Shown: in pieces, positions 36,042-47,454 of the stretch
How the letters are laid out: every line of letters begins with the position of its first letter
Position numbering within the stretch: position 1 is the stretch's first letter
NCBI GenBank assembly: GCA_034359265.1
Contig: CP136890.1
Location: forward strand, 100,279,501 to 100,343,500
Source of the DNA: Canna indica
Taxonomy: Eukaryota > Streptophyta > Magnoliopsida > Zingiberales > Cannaceae
Reading direction: 5' to 3'
Length of the DNA: 64,000 bases
Translations under genes and position numbers: made by a program
Notes under the pieces: model-generated
Told to the model about the DNA's origin: nothing
The model's input: the letters and a program-made list of their open reading frames with translations, nothing else
The model's database searches: none

Positions 36042-36112
36042 TGTGTTTGAATACAGAGATCTATTGATTTTTCTCTTGTATATTGCCCTAAAAGATGATG
36101 GTTTATGTTTGC

Positions 36113-36119
36113 TTATATA
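36113..36119 (-). promoter_or_regulatory. TATA box of cystatin B
   Basis: TATATAA on the minus strand, 72 bp above the start codon and aligned with the TATA box of cystatin A. Copy A has two more bases in this run. Confidence 0.65.
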
Positions 36120-36402
36120 CACTTTCAAAGTTTGCATATGTAGAAGGTGTTTATGAATATTTAAATGTTAACTGTTAAGTAATATTTAAAATAACACAAA
36201 CTAAAATGAATATTTGGTTTGATAATTATAACAGGGGAATTGCTCACTATTTATAATTGATTAATTGCTCATCCTCAATAATTATATTTACTTGTATAAT
36301 ATCTTTATTGGGAAATTTCTTATGTAAAAGTTGTTATATTCCATGAAAAGAAAATGTATTTGACTAATTGGGCATACCACAGGCATTCAAATCAAAATAA
36401 CG

Positions 36403-36534
36403 CCAACTGTGATTAATACAGTTGGTGATAATAGTTATAAGTTGTCTAGATGTCGGAGGTTCAAACCTCAGTAGGGGTCTCCCCTATATGAATTTTCCAC
36501 CTTATGTGGAACACACTTGCTTTGGAAAAAAAAA
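36403..36534 (+). mobile_element. SINE-like insertion with 18-bp target duplication
   Basis: 132 bp with the box-B-like GGTTCAAACCTC at 36458-36469 and a terminal A10 tail. It is flanked by ATTCAAATCAAAATAACG and ATTCAAATCAAAACAACG (17 of 18 match). Copy A has the single, uninserted site at about 21858. A tRNA-related promoter, an A tail and a long target duplication identify a SINE. The box A is degenerate. Confidence 0.85.
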
Positions 36535-36664
36535 ATTCAAATCAAAACAACGGCAGTGTTTACATCTTGCACCTTGTTTTGGATGAGGTGCACCATTACT
36601 ATAATTATTGTTTGCATGTTTAGGAAAATAATATGGTATAGTATGATTAAAAAATAATAATTTT

Positions 36665-37044
36665 TCAAAATTGAATTTTGAGAGAGAAAAATTCTCAGAT
36701 CTAATTCTCAAAATCGGATACCCATTTTATCCCTTAACCAAAGTCTCTAACATGTTAAATTCATAAAAAAATATATTTATAATGTATTATAGAGTTTGAA
36801 ATATATATTTTTTATACTCTAATATCTTATTTTTATAATATAAAATATTTTATAAATTTAAATTATTATATATATATATATATATATTAATTTATTACCA
36901 AAGTCTCTAACCACCTTGAGACTTTGGTCTAGGGGTAAAATGAATATCCAATCCATTAGGTTTCGATTTTGGGAATTTTGATCCTAAAATTCGAATCTGA
37001 GAATTTTCCTCTTCCAAAATTCAATTTTGAGAAATTCCCGATTA
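36665..37044. repeat. Foldback element in copy B
   Basis: Counterpart of 22040-22430. The arms share AAATTCTCAGAT, AAATCG, CATTTTAYCCC and CCAAAGTCTCTAAC, with an (AT)n run between them. Confidence 0.7.
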
Positions 37045-37965
37045 TAAAATATGTTTTTATTTGGTTTGATGGTATATGGTTTCGCAAATAATAAAATTTT
37101 ATTAAACCATGAAGAATCAAACCATCAAATTCATGACATAAAAAATGATCAAAATTCATGATTTTCAAATCATACCATATAAAATCATACCTTATTATGA
37201 AATAAGTAAGAGGATGGAATTAAAAATGTACTTAATACCTTATTGTTCAAATATATATATAGTCCATTCCTTAAGATTATATGACATTCTATTTAGTAGT
37301 TACTAAATATATAAATTAATAACTTATATTGTTTTAAAAATTAATCAATTACAATTATTTTAAAAAAAGTTATTATTGCTACAACTATTTTTTATTTCTA
37401 AATTTTTTTCAAATTTATCTTATTCGTATCAATAGGAGTATACTTCAATTTCTAATTTATTTCAATTATATCGCACCGATTCAATTTCGTGGTGTAGATA
37501 TTAACGTGACATCGTTGACTAAAAATATCAACTATTTTTTTTCAAAAAATAATTTAAATGATTAATTATATAATATATTCGGAATTTTAAGAATTTTCTC
37601 AAATTTACCATAATCTTATATTTTCAACCAAACAAAGAGTCTCATACTTTTTGTTTGCTTTAGGTTGACGTGGATCAAAAACTAATATACAGATAAACAT
37701 GTATAAAATTTTAGGGTTAATTAATGTATCTAGTTCAAACTATAATCATTTTCATAAATCTAGCCCGATCTTTAATTTGTATCAATTACATTCCGAACTA
37801 TCAGATTAATATCAATTCAGCCCAACGTCAAATGCCCGTCAATGCAACCGTTAGGCGCTGACATGACATCTGACTCAACAAATAAAAAACATTTTTTATT
37901 ATCACTTGTGCCACATTAGCATGTCATAAAAAATATTATAATATTATATAAATAGAAAAAATTGT

Positions 37966-39065
37966 TGTATCTATCCCAAACTTTAGTCATTGTAACACAT
38001 CTATCCCTATTTTTAATCTTTCTCCTTAATCTATCTCAAACTTTAGGATTGACAACAATTATAATTCTTGAAGATAAATGATTTTTTAAAATACATTAAA
38101 ACTCTCACTTTATCCGATAATTCCATAACCGATTTCACCAAAAAAATTTCTTTAAAAAAATTATACCAAGAACCTTTTAACACTTCGAAGAATCCCATGT
38201 CTAATTTCGCCAAAATTAATTTATAATTGTTATATATAAATTTTATTTCAAATTTTGTAATTTTTAAAAATAAAAATTTATAGTAAAATAAAGAAATTTT
38301 ATAAACAAAATTAAATACTAAGCCAAATTAAATACAATATAAATAATATTAAATGTATGATATATAATAATATTATCAGTAAAATATATTGATTTGGTTC
38401 AATTTTTAATATTTTTTCTAAAATGCTATAATCGAATTGAATAAAACAATCAACACAAAACTAAAAAAATCAAATTTAAAATGCCAAATTCCAGTAGACA
38501 CTAAATAAAATATAATCATAATGTCAAATATATAATAAATAATAATATAAGTAAAAAGGTCTTTGTTTGATTGAAAGTTTTGAATTTTTTATAAAATGCA
38601 ATAGTCGAATTAAATAAAAAACTAAAAAATAATAAATCATATTTTGGTAAATAATAATACTATAGAAAGTTATTGATTTAATTTGAGCATTTCAATTTTA
38701 TCTGAAATGCAATAATATAATTAAATAAAAAATTAATAAGAAAATTAAGTTTTTTAAAATACAAGTTCAATAGATAATTATAAAATTATTTTCAAAATTT
38801 TAAAAATTTAATAAATAATAAGAATATACGTAAAAGATATGAGTTTTATTCCAAATTTTATTTTTTTTAATATTATAATCTAATTTAATAAAAAAAATAG
38901 GAAGAAATATAATTCAAACTTTTGGATTAATTATAATTGTAATGTAATCTAAATTTAAAGATCAATTTCAAATGAGACAATTATTGTCAATCCCAAAATT
39001 TAAGATAGATTATGAAGAAATATTAAAGGTTAGGATAGATATGTTACAATGATCAAAGTTTGAGA
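37966..39065. repeat. Inner foldback at the centre of the Mutator-like element
   Basis: The arms GTATCTATCCCAAACTTTAG (left) and its near complement at about 39045 extend for over 100 bp, with an AT-rich centre of 0.8 kb. Its ends resemble those of the element around it (TAATGTATCTA), so the two belong to related families. It sits exactly at the centre of the outer palindrome. Confidence 0.65.
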
Positions 39066-39190
39066 TAGATACATTAATTTTTCCTATTTATATAACATTA
39101 CAATATTTTTTATTGCATGCTGATGTGTCACAAGTGATAATTAAAAAATATTTTTTTATTTGCTGAGTTAGATGCCACGTCAGCACCTAA

Positions 39191-41592
39191 TGTTATATCC
39201 GTAAATTTTATATAATTTAATTTAGTTATTTTCAGCCGGACGATGTGGATGCGCATCGAAGCGGGTCGGAAGAAGTGTCGGAAATGTGAATTAAGGTGAG
39301 GCCTTTGCGCGTGTTTAGTGATTTGTTTTATTTATTTTTATTTTAGGTTTCGAATTAATTGTCGAGTCGAGTCCGACGATTCGATCGGAATCTAATTTGG
39401 GTAAGTGTGGGTTGAGTTGGGTAGAAGCCGCAGTTGGGTTAAGTGAGGGGTAGAATCGTAAAAATAAAATAAATTAAAATAAGATTATATATATATATAG
39501 GTGTAAAAAAAAAATAAAAAAAAAAGAAAAAAGAAAGAAAGAAAGGGGGTTTAATTGGGTGTGCGGTTGCTACAGCCGCACACACCCGAAGTTAAAAAAG
39601 AAGAAGAGGCGAACAGAGAGGCGGCGACAGAGGGCGACGGAGGAGGTTTTGGAAGGAGGGATTGCCGCCGGGGGTGTTGCCGTCGCCGGTGATCGTCGAC
39701 TCAAGGACTTTAGGAAGCATCTTCCCCTTCGATTTCCCTACCGGTGAGTGGCCAAATCATTGCTCAAATCCCATGGTTTCTTCCCTCCCCTTGCCGCCCC
39801 ATATCTTGAAGAATTTGGAAATTCTTCATAACTTTAATCTTTCTTTTAATTGAGTAGATGATGGTCTCTTGTGCAAATTCTTGTATGAGGTTGGGATTCA
39901 CTGTATAAATTATTAAACATTGGAAACTTGGTTTGGTGGTGACCGCCTACCGCACATTTAGATTTAGTGTGGATTAGAATGCTTCCTGGTTATGTGAATA
40001 ACATTCTTAGTAATAGATTCTAATCTTGAAGTAATGGTATATGTGGATGTATCAGTAAATGGAAAATCTGAGAAATTATTGAAGTGCCACATGCTTCTCT
40101 TCTCGTGGTTGCAATCTGTAGTTAGGTGGTAAATGAGATGTGGAAGCAGAGAAACATTAGTTTGTTTAGGTTGTAATACTAGGGGATTGAGAAATTAAGA
40201 CGGGTGAAGGAGTTAATCTAGATAGGAATTTATTTTATTTTCTTTTTCTTCTTCTTTGGCTGCACAGTATAGGTAGATGGTAAATGCAAATATGAAATCA
40301 GAAAAGTAGTGGATTGATTGAGTGGTAGCAGTGGGTGATTGGGAATTGATTTGGATGAAGGAATAAAGAAGATGGGTTGTGCGGCAGCAAAAAGGGGGCA
40401 GTGGTAGCAGTGGAATAAAGAAGAAGGGAATTGAGTGGTAGCAGTGGGTGTTATCAAGGCTTTAATCTTGATTTATTTATTTATTTTCTTTATGTTATCT
40501 TTGATTAGCATCCACTGTTGGTGTGTTTGTATTTGTATGGAAAAGATTTAAAGTATACCTTAAGCTCTAGTATACTCTTACATTTTAACAATTACACATT
40601 CTTTTGTATGTTGTGTGTGTGTGTTAAGTGGAGACTCAATGATTTAGAATACCATAGGATTACTTGTGTAGGGGGAAAATTTAACTACACTCTTGTATGA
40701 TACATGCACTTGGTATTAAATGGTGCAAGGATACTGATTATATTAAATGCTTATGGTATTGGTGCGTTCATTATTTTTATTTGTAATATGCTTGTGTTTG
40801 TGGATGAGATGGGGGTCCAGTTGGGCTGATCTCAGTGGAGGAGGTGTGGACCGGGAAGCTCGTCAGCGAGCCACACTGACGACCGACCCGGAGTGGCTCT
40901 GGTTGGAGGGTTTTCCCAACCAATTGGGGTTACCGACGCTAGAGGGCCTACCTAGCTCGGGAACCATGGGCGGGAAGCTCACTAGACATGTTCTAGTGAC
41001 CGACTCGTATTAATTGAGTTATGTTTTGGATTTATATAAATAAAATATTCAATTCAGCGTTAAGAACTTATTCATTATATTATTATATAACTGTCAACTG
41101 TGGACAGTGGTGGGCTCAGGACCGAGCCACTCACTAAGTCCAATATGGACTTACCTTCTCTTTTTGTTTGTTGTCTTTTGTAGCACCAGGTCAGAACCAG
41201 TAGTAGCACTGGAATGCCAAAGTAGCGCAGCTGGGAGCGACAGGTTCAGGGCCGAACTCGTGACAAGTCGAAATTAGAGTTAGGGTAGTGGTCAGGTTTA
41301 ATGAGAGTACTGTATCGAGATTCATGGATTCTTTATTTCGTTTATTGTTTCAAACATTGTGTAAAGTTTGTTTCGGTTGAACATTCATGTTTCCGCGATG
41401 TCTTTAACAAGTGATAAATTTGTTTTGTTTTATGACCTTTATTAGTGGTTGGAAATTTGAAATATAAGTTTGTTGTTAATGTGGTCTGTGGTTAGTGGTT
41501 TTGTGTTTTTTTGTGGTTGTGATTCGAGTTAGGCTTCGGGGTATGCTTGCAGACCCTGGCCGGTTACACCATTGTGGTATTGGGGTGTGACA
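39191..41592 (-). mobile_element. Solo LTR (2.4 kb), TGTCACACCCC family
   Basis: Reads TGTTATATCCG...GGGGTGTGACA on the plus strand; on the minus strand it starts TGTCACACCCCAATACC. It is flanked by a perfect CCTAA duplication (39186-39190, 41593-41597). No gag-pol frame. It has the same family end as 30354-33780, in opposite orientation, but lacks that copy's minisatellite and internal MITE. Confidence 0.85.
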
Positions 41593-41753
41593 CCTAATGA
41601 TTGTATTGACAAACATCTGACGTCGGGCTAGAATTGATATCAATCTGATAGTTGGAAATATAACTGATACAAATTAATGATCGAGCTAATTTCAGGGGCG
41701 GAGCTACTGTATCAGGATGGGGGCAGCTGCCCCATTCAATTATTATTATTTTT

Positions 41754-41755
<2 letters not shown>

Positions 41756-41804
<49 letters not shown>
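41756..41804. repeat. (TA)n microsatellite
   Basis: About 24 TA units close to the left end of the hAT element. Confidence 0.95.
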
Positions 41805-41806
<2 letters not shown>

Positions 41807-42079
41807 TTTGATGGTTTTGCCCCCCTCTATTTTAAAAATTACTCCATATCCTCAAATTTCATTTACTTTTTCTTTTCTTTTCCGATACGTAACCCCTCGT
41901 CCCCTCCCCATCTCCCCGATACGTAACCCCTCATCTCCTCCCTTTCTCCTTGCTGCCAATCACTCCCCAATCCCTATCTCCTATCGTGTCGATCGGCGAT
42001 CGCGTGCTCCGGTGTCCATGCAATCATTTCGGCGTGGCGCCGTGGCGACGTGCTTCTTCCATCTACGATAGAGAGGAAG

Positions 42080-42205
42080 GTCTTGCTTCCGTCCACTCGC
42101 CTGAAGAGCCGGCGGCCGTCCGCGACTCCGCGTCCGCCCACTCGCCTCACCTGAAGAGCCGACTGTCGTCCGCGACTCCGCATCCGCCCACTCGCCTCGC
42201 CTAAA
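42080..42205. repeat. GC-rich tandem repeat in the hAT leader
   Basis: Two units of about 60 bp sharing CTGAAGAGCCG, GTCCGCGACTCCGC and TCCGCCCACTCGCC. Nearby, CGATACGTAACCCCTC is also duplicated (41882 and 41918). CpG-rich, unlike the surrounding AT-rich DNA, and probably the transposase leader or promoter. Confidence 0.65.
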
Positions 42206-42597
42206 GATCTTGCTTGGCTGCGTCTTTGACGTCCTCTACTCGTCCATCCAATCGTCAGTCGATGTCGTGAACTGATATTCGGCGTTCCGCACTCCCGCGT
42301 CTGTCGTCTCCCCATCTATTGACTGTTGTCCCATCGTCCACTCGACCGGAGGTATTGAGGATTTGAGGTAAGGATTTCATTTAGTTTGATTCCATAAGCT
42401 TGATTAAATTGATTCATGTTTAATTTTAATTTGATTCCATGTTTCACTGATTTAGTTTAATTGCTTGATTTCATTTTATTTAGAAATCAAGCAAACATAT
42501 ATATAATGGACTATGTAGCAATTTTTATTTAATTGCTTGATTGCTTGATTAATTTTTATTTGATTGCTTGATTCCAATTAATTTTTATTTAGTAAAT

Positions 42598-44967
42598 ATG
42601 GAGAATTATTTTAAAAGAAAATTTATGCCCGGAGGTGGATCATCGTCTTCGACTAACAAAGAAGTATATGCGAAAGTTGAAGAAGAGAATCGTAGCTCAA
42701 AAAGACTGTATGACATTGATTTAGCAAATCTTCCAGCAGACCCAGGATTACATCATCCAATTAGTGATTATCATCCCAACGTTCAAGATGATGTTCGAAA
42801 AGCATATTTGCAAAGAAAACCTTGTCAACCTCGTGGTCATGAGTTTCCCCAAACATTGCAAGACAAACTTCGGAGAAGGTTTTGTGAATATTGATTTGAT
42901 CAACATCCTAATTGGTTAGAATACAACATAAAGAAAGATGCAGCTTATTGCTTATGTTGCTATTTGTTTAAATCATAGAGTAACAAGGATGCTTTTGTCG
43001 TAGATGAATTTAGAAATTGGAAAAAGAAGGAAAAAATAGATGCACATGTTGGTGGTCCAAATAGTTTGCACAATTGAGCTTTAAGTAAATGTGAGACACT
43101 TTTGAATCAACGCCAATATCTTAGAACAATTATAGAGAAGCAAACAAAACAAGCTCGAAGTGACTACCGAGTTCGTTTGCTTGCATCTATTGAAACTTGT
43201 TATCTTCTTTTAAGACAAGGTTTGACATTTTGTGGTTATCATGAATCCACTGATTGAGACAATCGAGAAAAAAATTTAGAAGTCTTGAAGTTTTTAAGTG
43301 ATCACAATGCAGATATTGGGAGAGTCACTCTAGATAATAGTCCTGAGAATGTTAAATTGACATCTCCAGATACCCAACGTGATATTGTGCGTGCTTGTGC
43401 AATTGAGACTTCTAAAGTAATTGTTCAAGAGCTTGATGATTCATTATTCTCTATCTTAGTAGATGAAGCTCGAGATATATCACTTAAAGAGCAAATGGTT
43501 GTTGTTATTTGATTTGTGGACAAGCTTGGACAAGTGGTGGAGAGACTCTTGGGTATTGTCCATGTTGCTGACACGAGTGTTTCATCACTTAAAACAGAAA
43601 TTGATGCACTATTCTCCATAAATAACCTGAGCATATCAAGATAACGTGGCCAAGACTATGATGGGGCAAGTAATATGTCAGGTAAATTCAATGATCTCAA
43701 ATCTTTGATTCTAAGTGAGAATAATTGTGCATATTATGTTCATTGTTTTACACATCAAGTTCAATTAGCACTTGTAGCTGTGGCTAAAAATCATGATATG
43801 ATTTCTGAGTTCTTCCTTTTACTCTCAATGGTTGTGAATTTTATTGGAGGCTCATGTAAACGTCATGAAATTCTTTTAGAGTATCAATCAATGAGACTTT
43901 TAGAAAGAATTGAAAGTAGTGAAATCAAAACTGGATCAGGACAGAATCAAATGTCCACTCTTAAACGAGCTAGTGATACTAGATGGAGTTCATTTTTCAG
44001 TACTGTTGTTAGCTTGATTAAGCTATTTTTTGCTGTTATTGATGTGCTTGAATTTGTTCGAGAAAATAGAAATCTAGAACAAAGAGGTGAAGCATTACTT
44101 TTGTTAAAGGGACTACAATGTTTTGATACCGCATTCTCTCTTCATTTGATGAAACATATTTTAAGAATCACACATGAGTTGTCACAGGCTTTGCAAAAAA
44201 AAGATCAAGATATTGTGAATGCAATACAAGCCGTGCAAATAGCCAAACAACGATTACAAAAATTTAAAGACAGTGGATGAGATAATTTGTTGGAAGAGAT
44301 TGCTTTGTTCTGTAGCAAGATGAATATAAATGTTCATGACATGAATGATATATATGTGAGTGTGGGACGTCCTCGGCGCAATGTTGAAAGAAACACCAAC
44401 TTGCATCATTATAAAGTTGAGATTTTATGTACTATCATTGATATGCAGCTTCAAGAACTTAACAATCGCTTCAATGAGGTGAACACGGAATTACTTCTAT
44501 GTGTTGCATGCTTGAGTCCAATCGATGCATTCTCCTCTTTTGATAAAAAAAAATTACTTCGTCTTGTTGAATTTTATCATGTTGAATTCTCATCAATTGA
44601 GATTGATCTTCTTGATAATCAATTGGAATCTTATATTATTGATATGACATCTCATCAAGGATTTTTGAATCTTTCTGGACTGACTGATCTTGCTACACAT
44701 ATGGTGAAGTATAAGAAGCATAAATTATATTCATTGGTATATAGGCTTATCACTTTAGCCTTAATTTTACCTATTGCTACTGCTACAGTTGAGCGTACAT
44801 TTTTTGCTATAAAGATTGTGAAGAATCAATTGCGCAACAGTATGGGAGATCAGTTCTTGTCTGATTGTTTGATCACATTTGTTGAAAAAGATATTTTCAA
44901 TGCAATAGACAATGAAACCATTATGCAATGTTATCAACATATGAAAATTCATAGAGAAGTATTATAA
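42598..44967 (+). pseudogene. hAT transposase pseudogene (zinc finger MYM-type 1-like, DUF4371, hATC)
   Basis: One frame of 790 codons runs from MENYFKRKF to the terminal stop with no frameshift but seven internal stops: 42892, 42976, 43075, 43255, 43510, 43642 and 44278 (five TGA, one TAG, one TAA). It includes an N-terminal CLCC segment of the TTF-type finger, a DUF4371 region, the block SILVDEARDIS (an acidic catalytic position), YDGASNMSG, and a C-terminal hAT dimerisation domain, LILPIATATVERTFFAIK. Related transposases have Trp or Arg at several of the stop positions, so TGG or CGA mutated to TGA. The protein cannot be made in full. Confidence 0.9.
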
Positions 44968-45409
44968 TTTTTTTATGTTTAAGACTTCAAGTTATGTTCT
45001 ATATATGCTTTGCATTATGTATGAATGATGTTTATAATAATTTTTATATATGATATGATGAATTATCTTTTTGTAAAAAAATGATTGCTTTTTCATGTAC
45101 AATATCGTTGGTAATTTGGTATTTGTTCATTTGAGAATCTGCCCCTCTCCAATTTAATTTCTGGCTCCGCCACTGATTAAATTTGTGAAAATGATCATAG
45201 TTTGGGCTATGTACATTAATTAACCCAAAATTTTATAAGGGGACTACTTATAGTAATTCCATCAAAAGTAAAAAGAATTATGCGGCAAGAGATGGAATAG
45301 TTAACTCACATTCTATAACAAAATCTAGTTTTCTTAGACCAAATTGGCACCCGCCAATCAAGATGGGCCACATGTCATGAGCTAGATGTGATACTTTGGG
45401 TTGAGGATG

Positions 45410-45475
45410 ATTTTTTTCCATATTTTTATCATATTTTTAATAATTCGAGGATAAAAATTATTCTCAACCCATATA
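45410..45475. repeat. Shortened foldback relic in copy B
   Basis: GGGTTGAGGATGATTTTT and ATAAAAATTATTCTCAACCC form a short hairpin where copy A has the full element (23527-23992). This suggests either an internal deletion or a short precursor. Confidence 0.55.
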
Positions 45476-45740
45476 TTTAAGACACCATGGAGTCAATTAC
45501 CTGCATAATTCTTCTATATCCAAATTTGGTTCATATTTTTTTTTCCTACTCCATTCTAATTAAAAATTATCTTAATTAAACAGATCAAGGACTTAAAAAA
45601 ATAGAACCATTGTGACCTTAATTAGAATAATGATCAAGGTTAAGATTTACTTTTATTAAATTAAGGGAGCATGTAATCGTAACATGCAAAATTTAAAACA
45701 GCCTCCACTTGAATTTATTAACAGAATATAAATAGAAAAA

Positions 45741-46091
45741 CTAGTATTCAATTGGCTTAAAGGATGTGAGCTGCATGAACTTGAGCCAGGGCTTCTCCCA
45801 CACCACCACCTCGTACTCCATCGTCGAACCATCTTCGCCACCCTTCACCTGCACGAGAAGGCGATAGTTGACACCGGCGACCACCTGCGTTTCGCCCTTC
45901 ACCACCCTGCTAAAAGTAAGCAGAGTGTTCTGCCCCTTATTGTACTCGAAGATGGCGTACTCGGCGATCTCTTTAACGTGGGTATCGTCAATGTCTTCGA
46001 TCGGCCTCCACCCGCCGACGCGGATGGAGAATGCAGGTGAAACGAGAAGCGACAGGAAGAGGTGGAGGAGAATTAGGGATCTCATGGCCAT
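45741..46091 (-). CDS. Phytocystatin C, canonical secreted cystatin
   Basis: A single exon of 116 residues: signal peptide (1-22, to PAFS), then VGGWRPI, helix IAEYAIFEYN, first loop QVVAG and second hairpin KPWLKFMQLTSF with the PW pair intact. All three contact elements of a papain-type inhibitor are present, so this is the best candidate for a strong inhibitor in the cluster. It differs widely from cystatins A and B. The gene is GC-richer than A and B. Start ATG 46091 gives a proper signal peptide; an in-frame Met two codons later is also possible. Confidence 0.94.
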   Translation of the reverse strand: MAMRSLILLHLFLSLLVSPAFSIRVGGWRPIEDIDDTHVKEIAEYAIFEYNKGQNTLLTFSRVVKGETQVVAGVNYRLLVQVKGGEDGSTMEYEVVVWEKPWLKFMQLTSFKPIEY

Positions 46092-46218
46092 GGAGAGATG
46101 GTGATTAGGATCTCTTTGTGTTCATCTCCTCTCATGGAGCTGGGAGGGTTAATTAATAGGTGAAAGGTTTGAGCAGCGTAATAAAGAATAATGACAAAGT
46201 CAGGGAGAGAAGAGTTTC

Positions 46219-46226
46219 TATTTATA
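46219..46226 (-). promoter_or_regulatory. TATA box of cystatin C
   Basis: TATAAATA on the minus strand, about 128 bp above the start codon, which leaves a leader of about 100 nt. Confidence 0.55.
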
Positions 46227-46828
46227 GCTCTTGCACACCTACGATTACCTAATTAATTAATTAAACTTTTTCAATCAAATTCAGTATAAAACAGGATGAT
46301 AAACAAACTAGAACTGGCAAGATAAATTTGTTACTCTTTTAATTCATTTTCAACTATTGTGTTGAGTCCATATACATATATAAAGCAATTGCTATAATCC
46401 GTTGGTGTCCCGTGCAATGTGAACTATACATCAAGGAGATGATATCAAGTTGAAAGGAACTAAAATTTATATATTTGAAGTATATACCTAATTAACTAAA
46501 ATAATCAACAAGTATATTTTTAGTATTGCATAATCAAATTGAATTGAATTAACTTTAAGAATTCTTAGTGTGACGACATCTCTCACTTGAATATATAGGT
46601 TCATGTGTGTGGGTTTAAATCACATTAATTTTTTTTGTAATTAGCTTAATAATGGCCATTTGCCTTAAGCAAACTAAGACTATAATGGTGACAATGGATT
46701 GTACCGAACTCAATAAGTAAACGAGTCATGGCACATATATATGACCTTTTTGGAATGGTTTGCTACCACCAAGAACAATCTTTCGCTTATGCTCACCTTA
46801 AACATATATACTAGACCTAACTCCTGAG
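46227..46828. other. AT-rich upstream region of cystatin C
   Basis: No gene. A block at about 46376-46413 (CAATTGCTATAAT-CCGTTGGTGTCC-GTGCAAT) is matched at about 34104-34140, just before the copy B junction. Confidence 0.5.
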
Positions 46829-47015
46829 CAAGGGCGAAGCCAACTTATTACCATAGGGGGAGAGCAAAAATATAGAACCGCATATAGGAATAGGAAGGCA
46901 ATTACTTATATATATATATATATAATATACTAATATAATATATTTCCAGAGGGGACCAATTTGGGTGGGGGGTGGGGACCATTGCCCCACTATCAATACA
47001 TTGGTTCCGCCCTTG
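46829..47015. mobile_element. hAT MITE
   Basis: 187 bp. Ends CAAGGGCGAAGCCAA and TTGGTTCCGCCCTTG, flanked by CTCCTGAG/CTCGTGAT (6 of 8). It is a short non-coding relative of hAT elements with GGCGGAGC-type ends. Confidence 0.8.
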
Positions 47016-47023
47016 CTCGTGAT

Positions 47024-47454
47024 ATGTAAACTGTTTGCAATGAAATAGTGAAATAATGGGTGGGTCGCTAAGCTTAATTAATAAAATTCATCGTAATTGG
47101 AAGAAATATATATGTAGGTATCTGACGAGAAATGCGCGATCATTGATCCTCTGCTTCTTCCCCCCACTACTTGAATATAGCCTGACATATGAACCAGTAG
47201 ATCTACTTTCTGGAAAAAATACCAATGATATATGTATTTAATTTTGAAATCAGTTGTCAAATTTGGAATCAATTGAATTTGGTGATATGTATTTTAAGAA
47301 TCTACTCATACTGCACTATGTATTTTGGAATCACTTATGAATTTAATTAAATGAATCATTCTTGAGTACATATGTTTTTGTGGTTGTGTGGATATATAAA
47401 ATCTATTGTAAATACAACGAGTTTCAATAATTTATAATGATTGATGTACAAATG
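47024..47454. other. AT-rich DNA, nothing recognised
   Basis: Mixed AT-rich sequence left of the CACTA-like terminus; I see no gene. The left end of the CACTA element may have lain here but was not found. Confidence 0.35.

Larger units (their letters stand above)
41693..45175 (+). mobile_element. hAT transposon, 3.5 kb, full length with decayed transposase
   Basis: Ends CAGGGGCGGAGCTAC and CTGGCTCCGCCACTG are hAT-type inverted repeats (CAGNGGCGGAGC). The flanks AAATTAG/AAATTTAAT, read on the minus strand, fit a decayed 8-bp duplication. A GC-rich leader (41830-42365) is followed by a candidate intron (GT at 42366, AG near 42590) and then the transposase pseudogene. It is the only element in the window with a recognisable transposase and could be the relative of the short hAT MITEs at 6448, 46829, 51677 and 52383. 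Confidence 0.9.
37714..45226. mobile_element. Mutator-like foldback element with three nested insertions
   Basis: The ends GGGTTAATTAATGTATCTAG and CTATGTACATTAATTAACCC are inverted repeats, flanked by AAAATTTTA (37705-37713 and 45227-45235), a 9-bp duplication. The empty site is in copy A at 23155-23163. Its own sequence is split into 37714-37965, 39066-39190, 41593-41692 and 45176-45226, together about 530 bp with arms of some 250 bp. It carries no transposase of its own. The gaps are the elements listed next. Confidence 0.85.
34694..45537. repeat. Duplicated segment, copy B (with two-domain cystatin)
   Basis: It matches copy A (20484-24058) through 34694-37713 and 45227-45537. The difference in length comes mainly from the 7.5-kb nested insertion at 37714-45226, plus a SINE at 36403-36534. 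Order and strand are the same in both copies, as in a tandem duplication. Confidence 0.85.

Noticed and set aside
36042..36137. N-terminal extension of cystatin B from ATG 36137
   Set aside because: The conserved TATA box lies inside this stretch, so the ATG is upstream of transcription; copy A has a 2-bp length difference there that would break the frame.
40747..41013. Short open frame in the inverted LTR
   Set aside because: It is part of the solo LTR, lies next to tandem GC-rich repeats and has no recognisable domain.
42598..44967. Possibility that the hAT transposase is translated by reading UGA as an amino acid
   Set aside because: TAG and TAA stops are also present and no recoding signal is expected for nuclear plant genes; decay is simpler.
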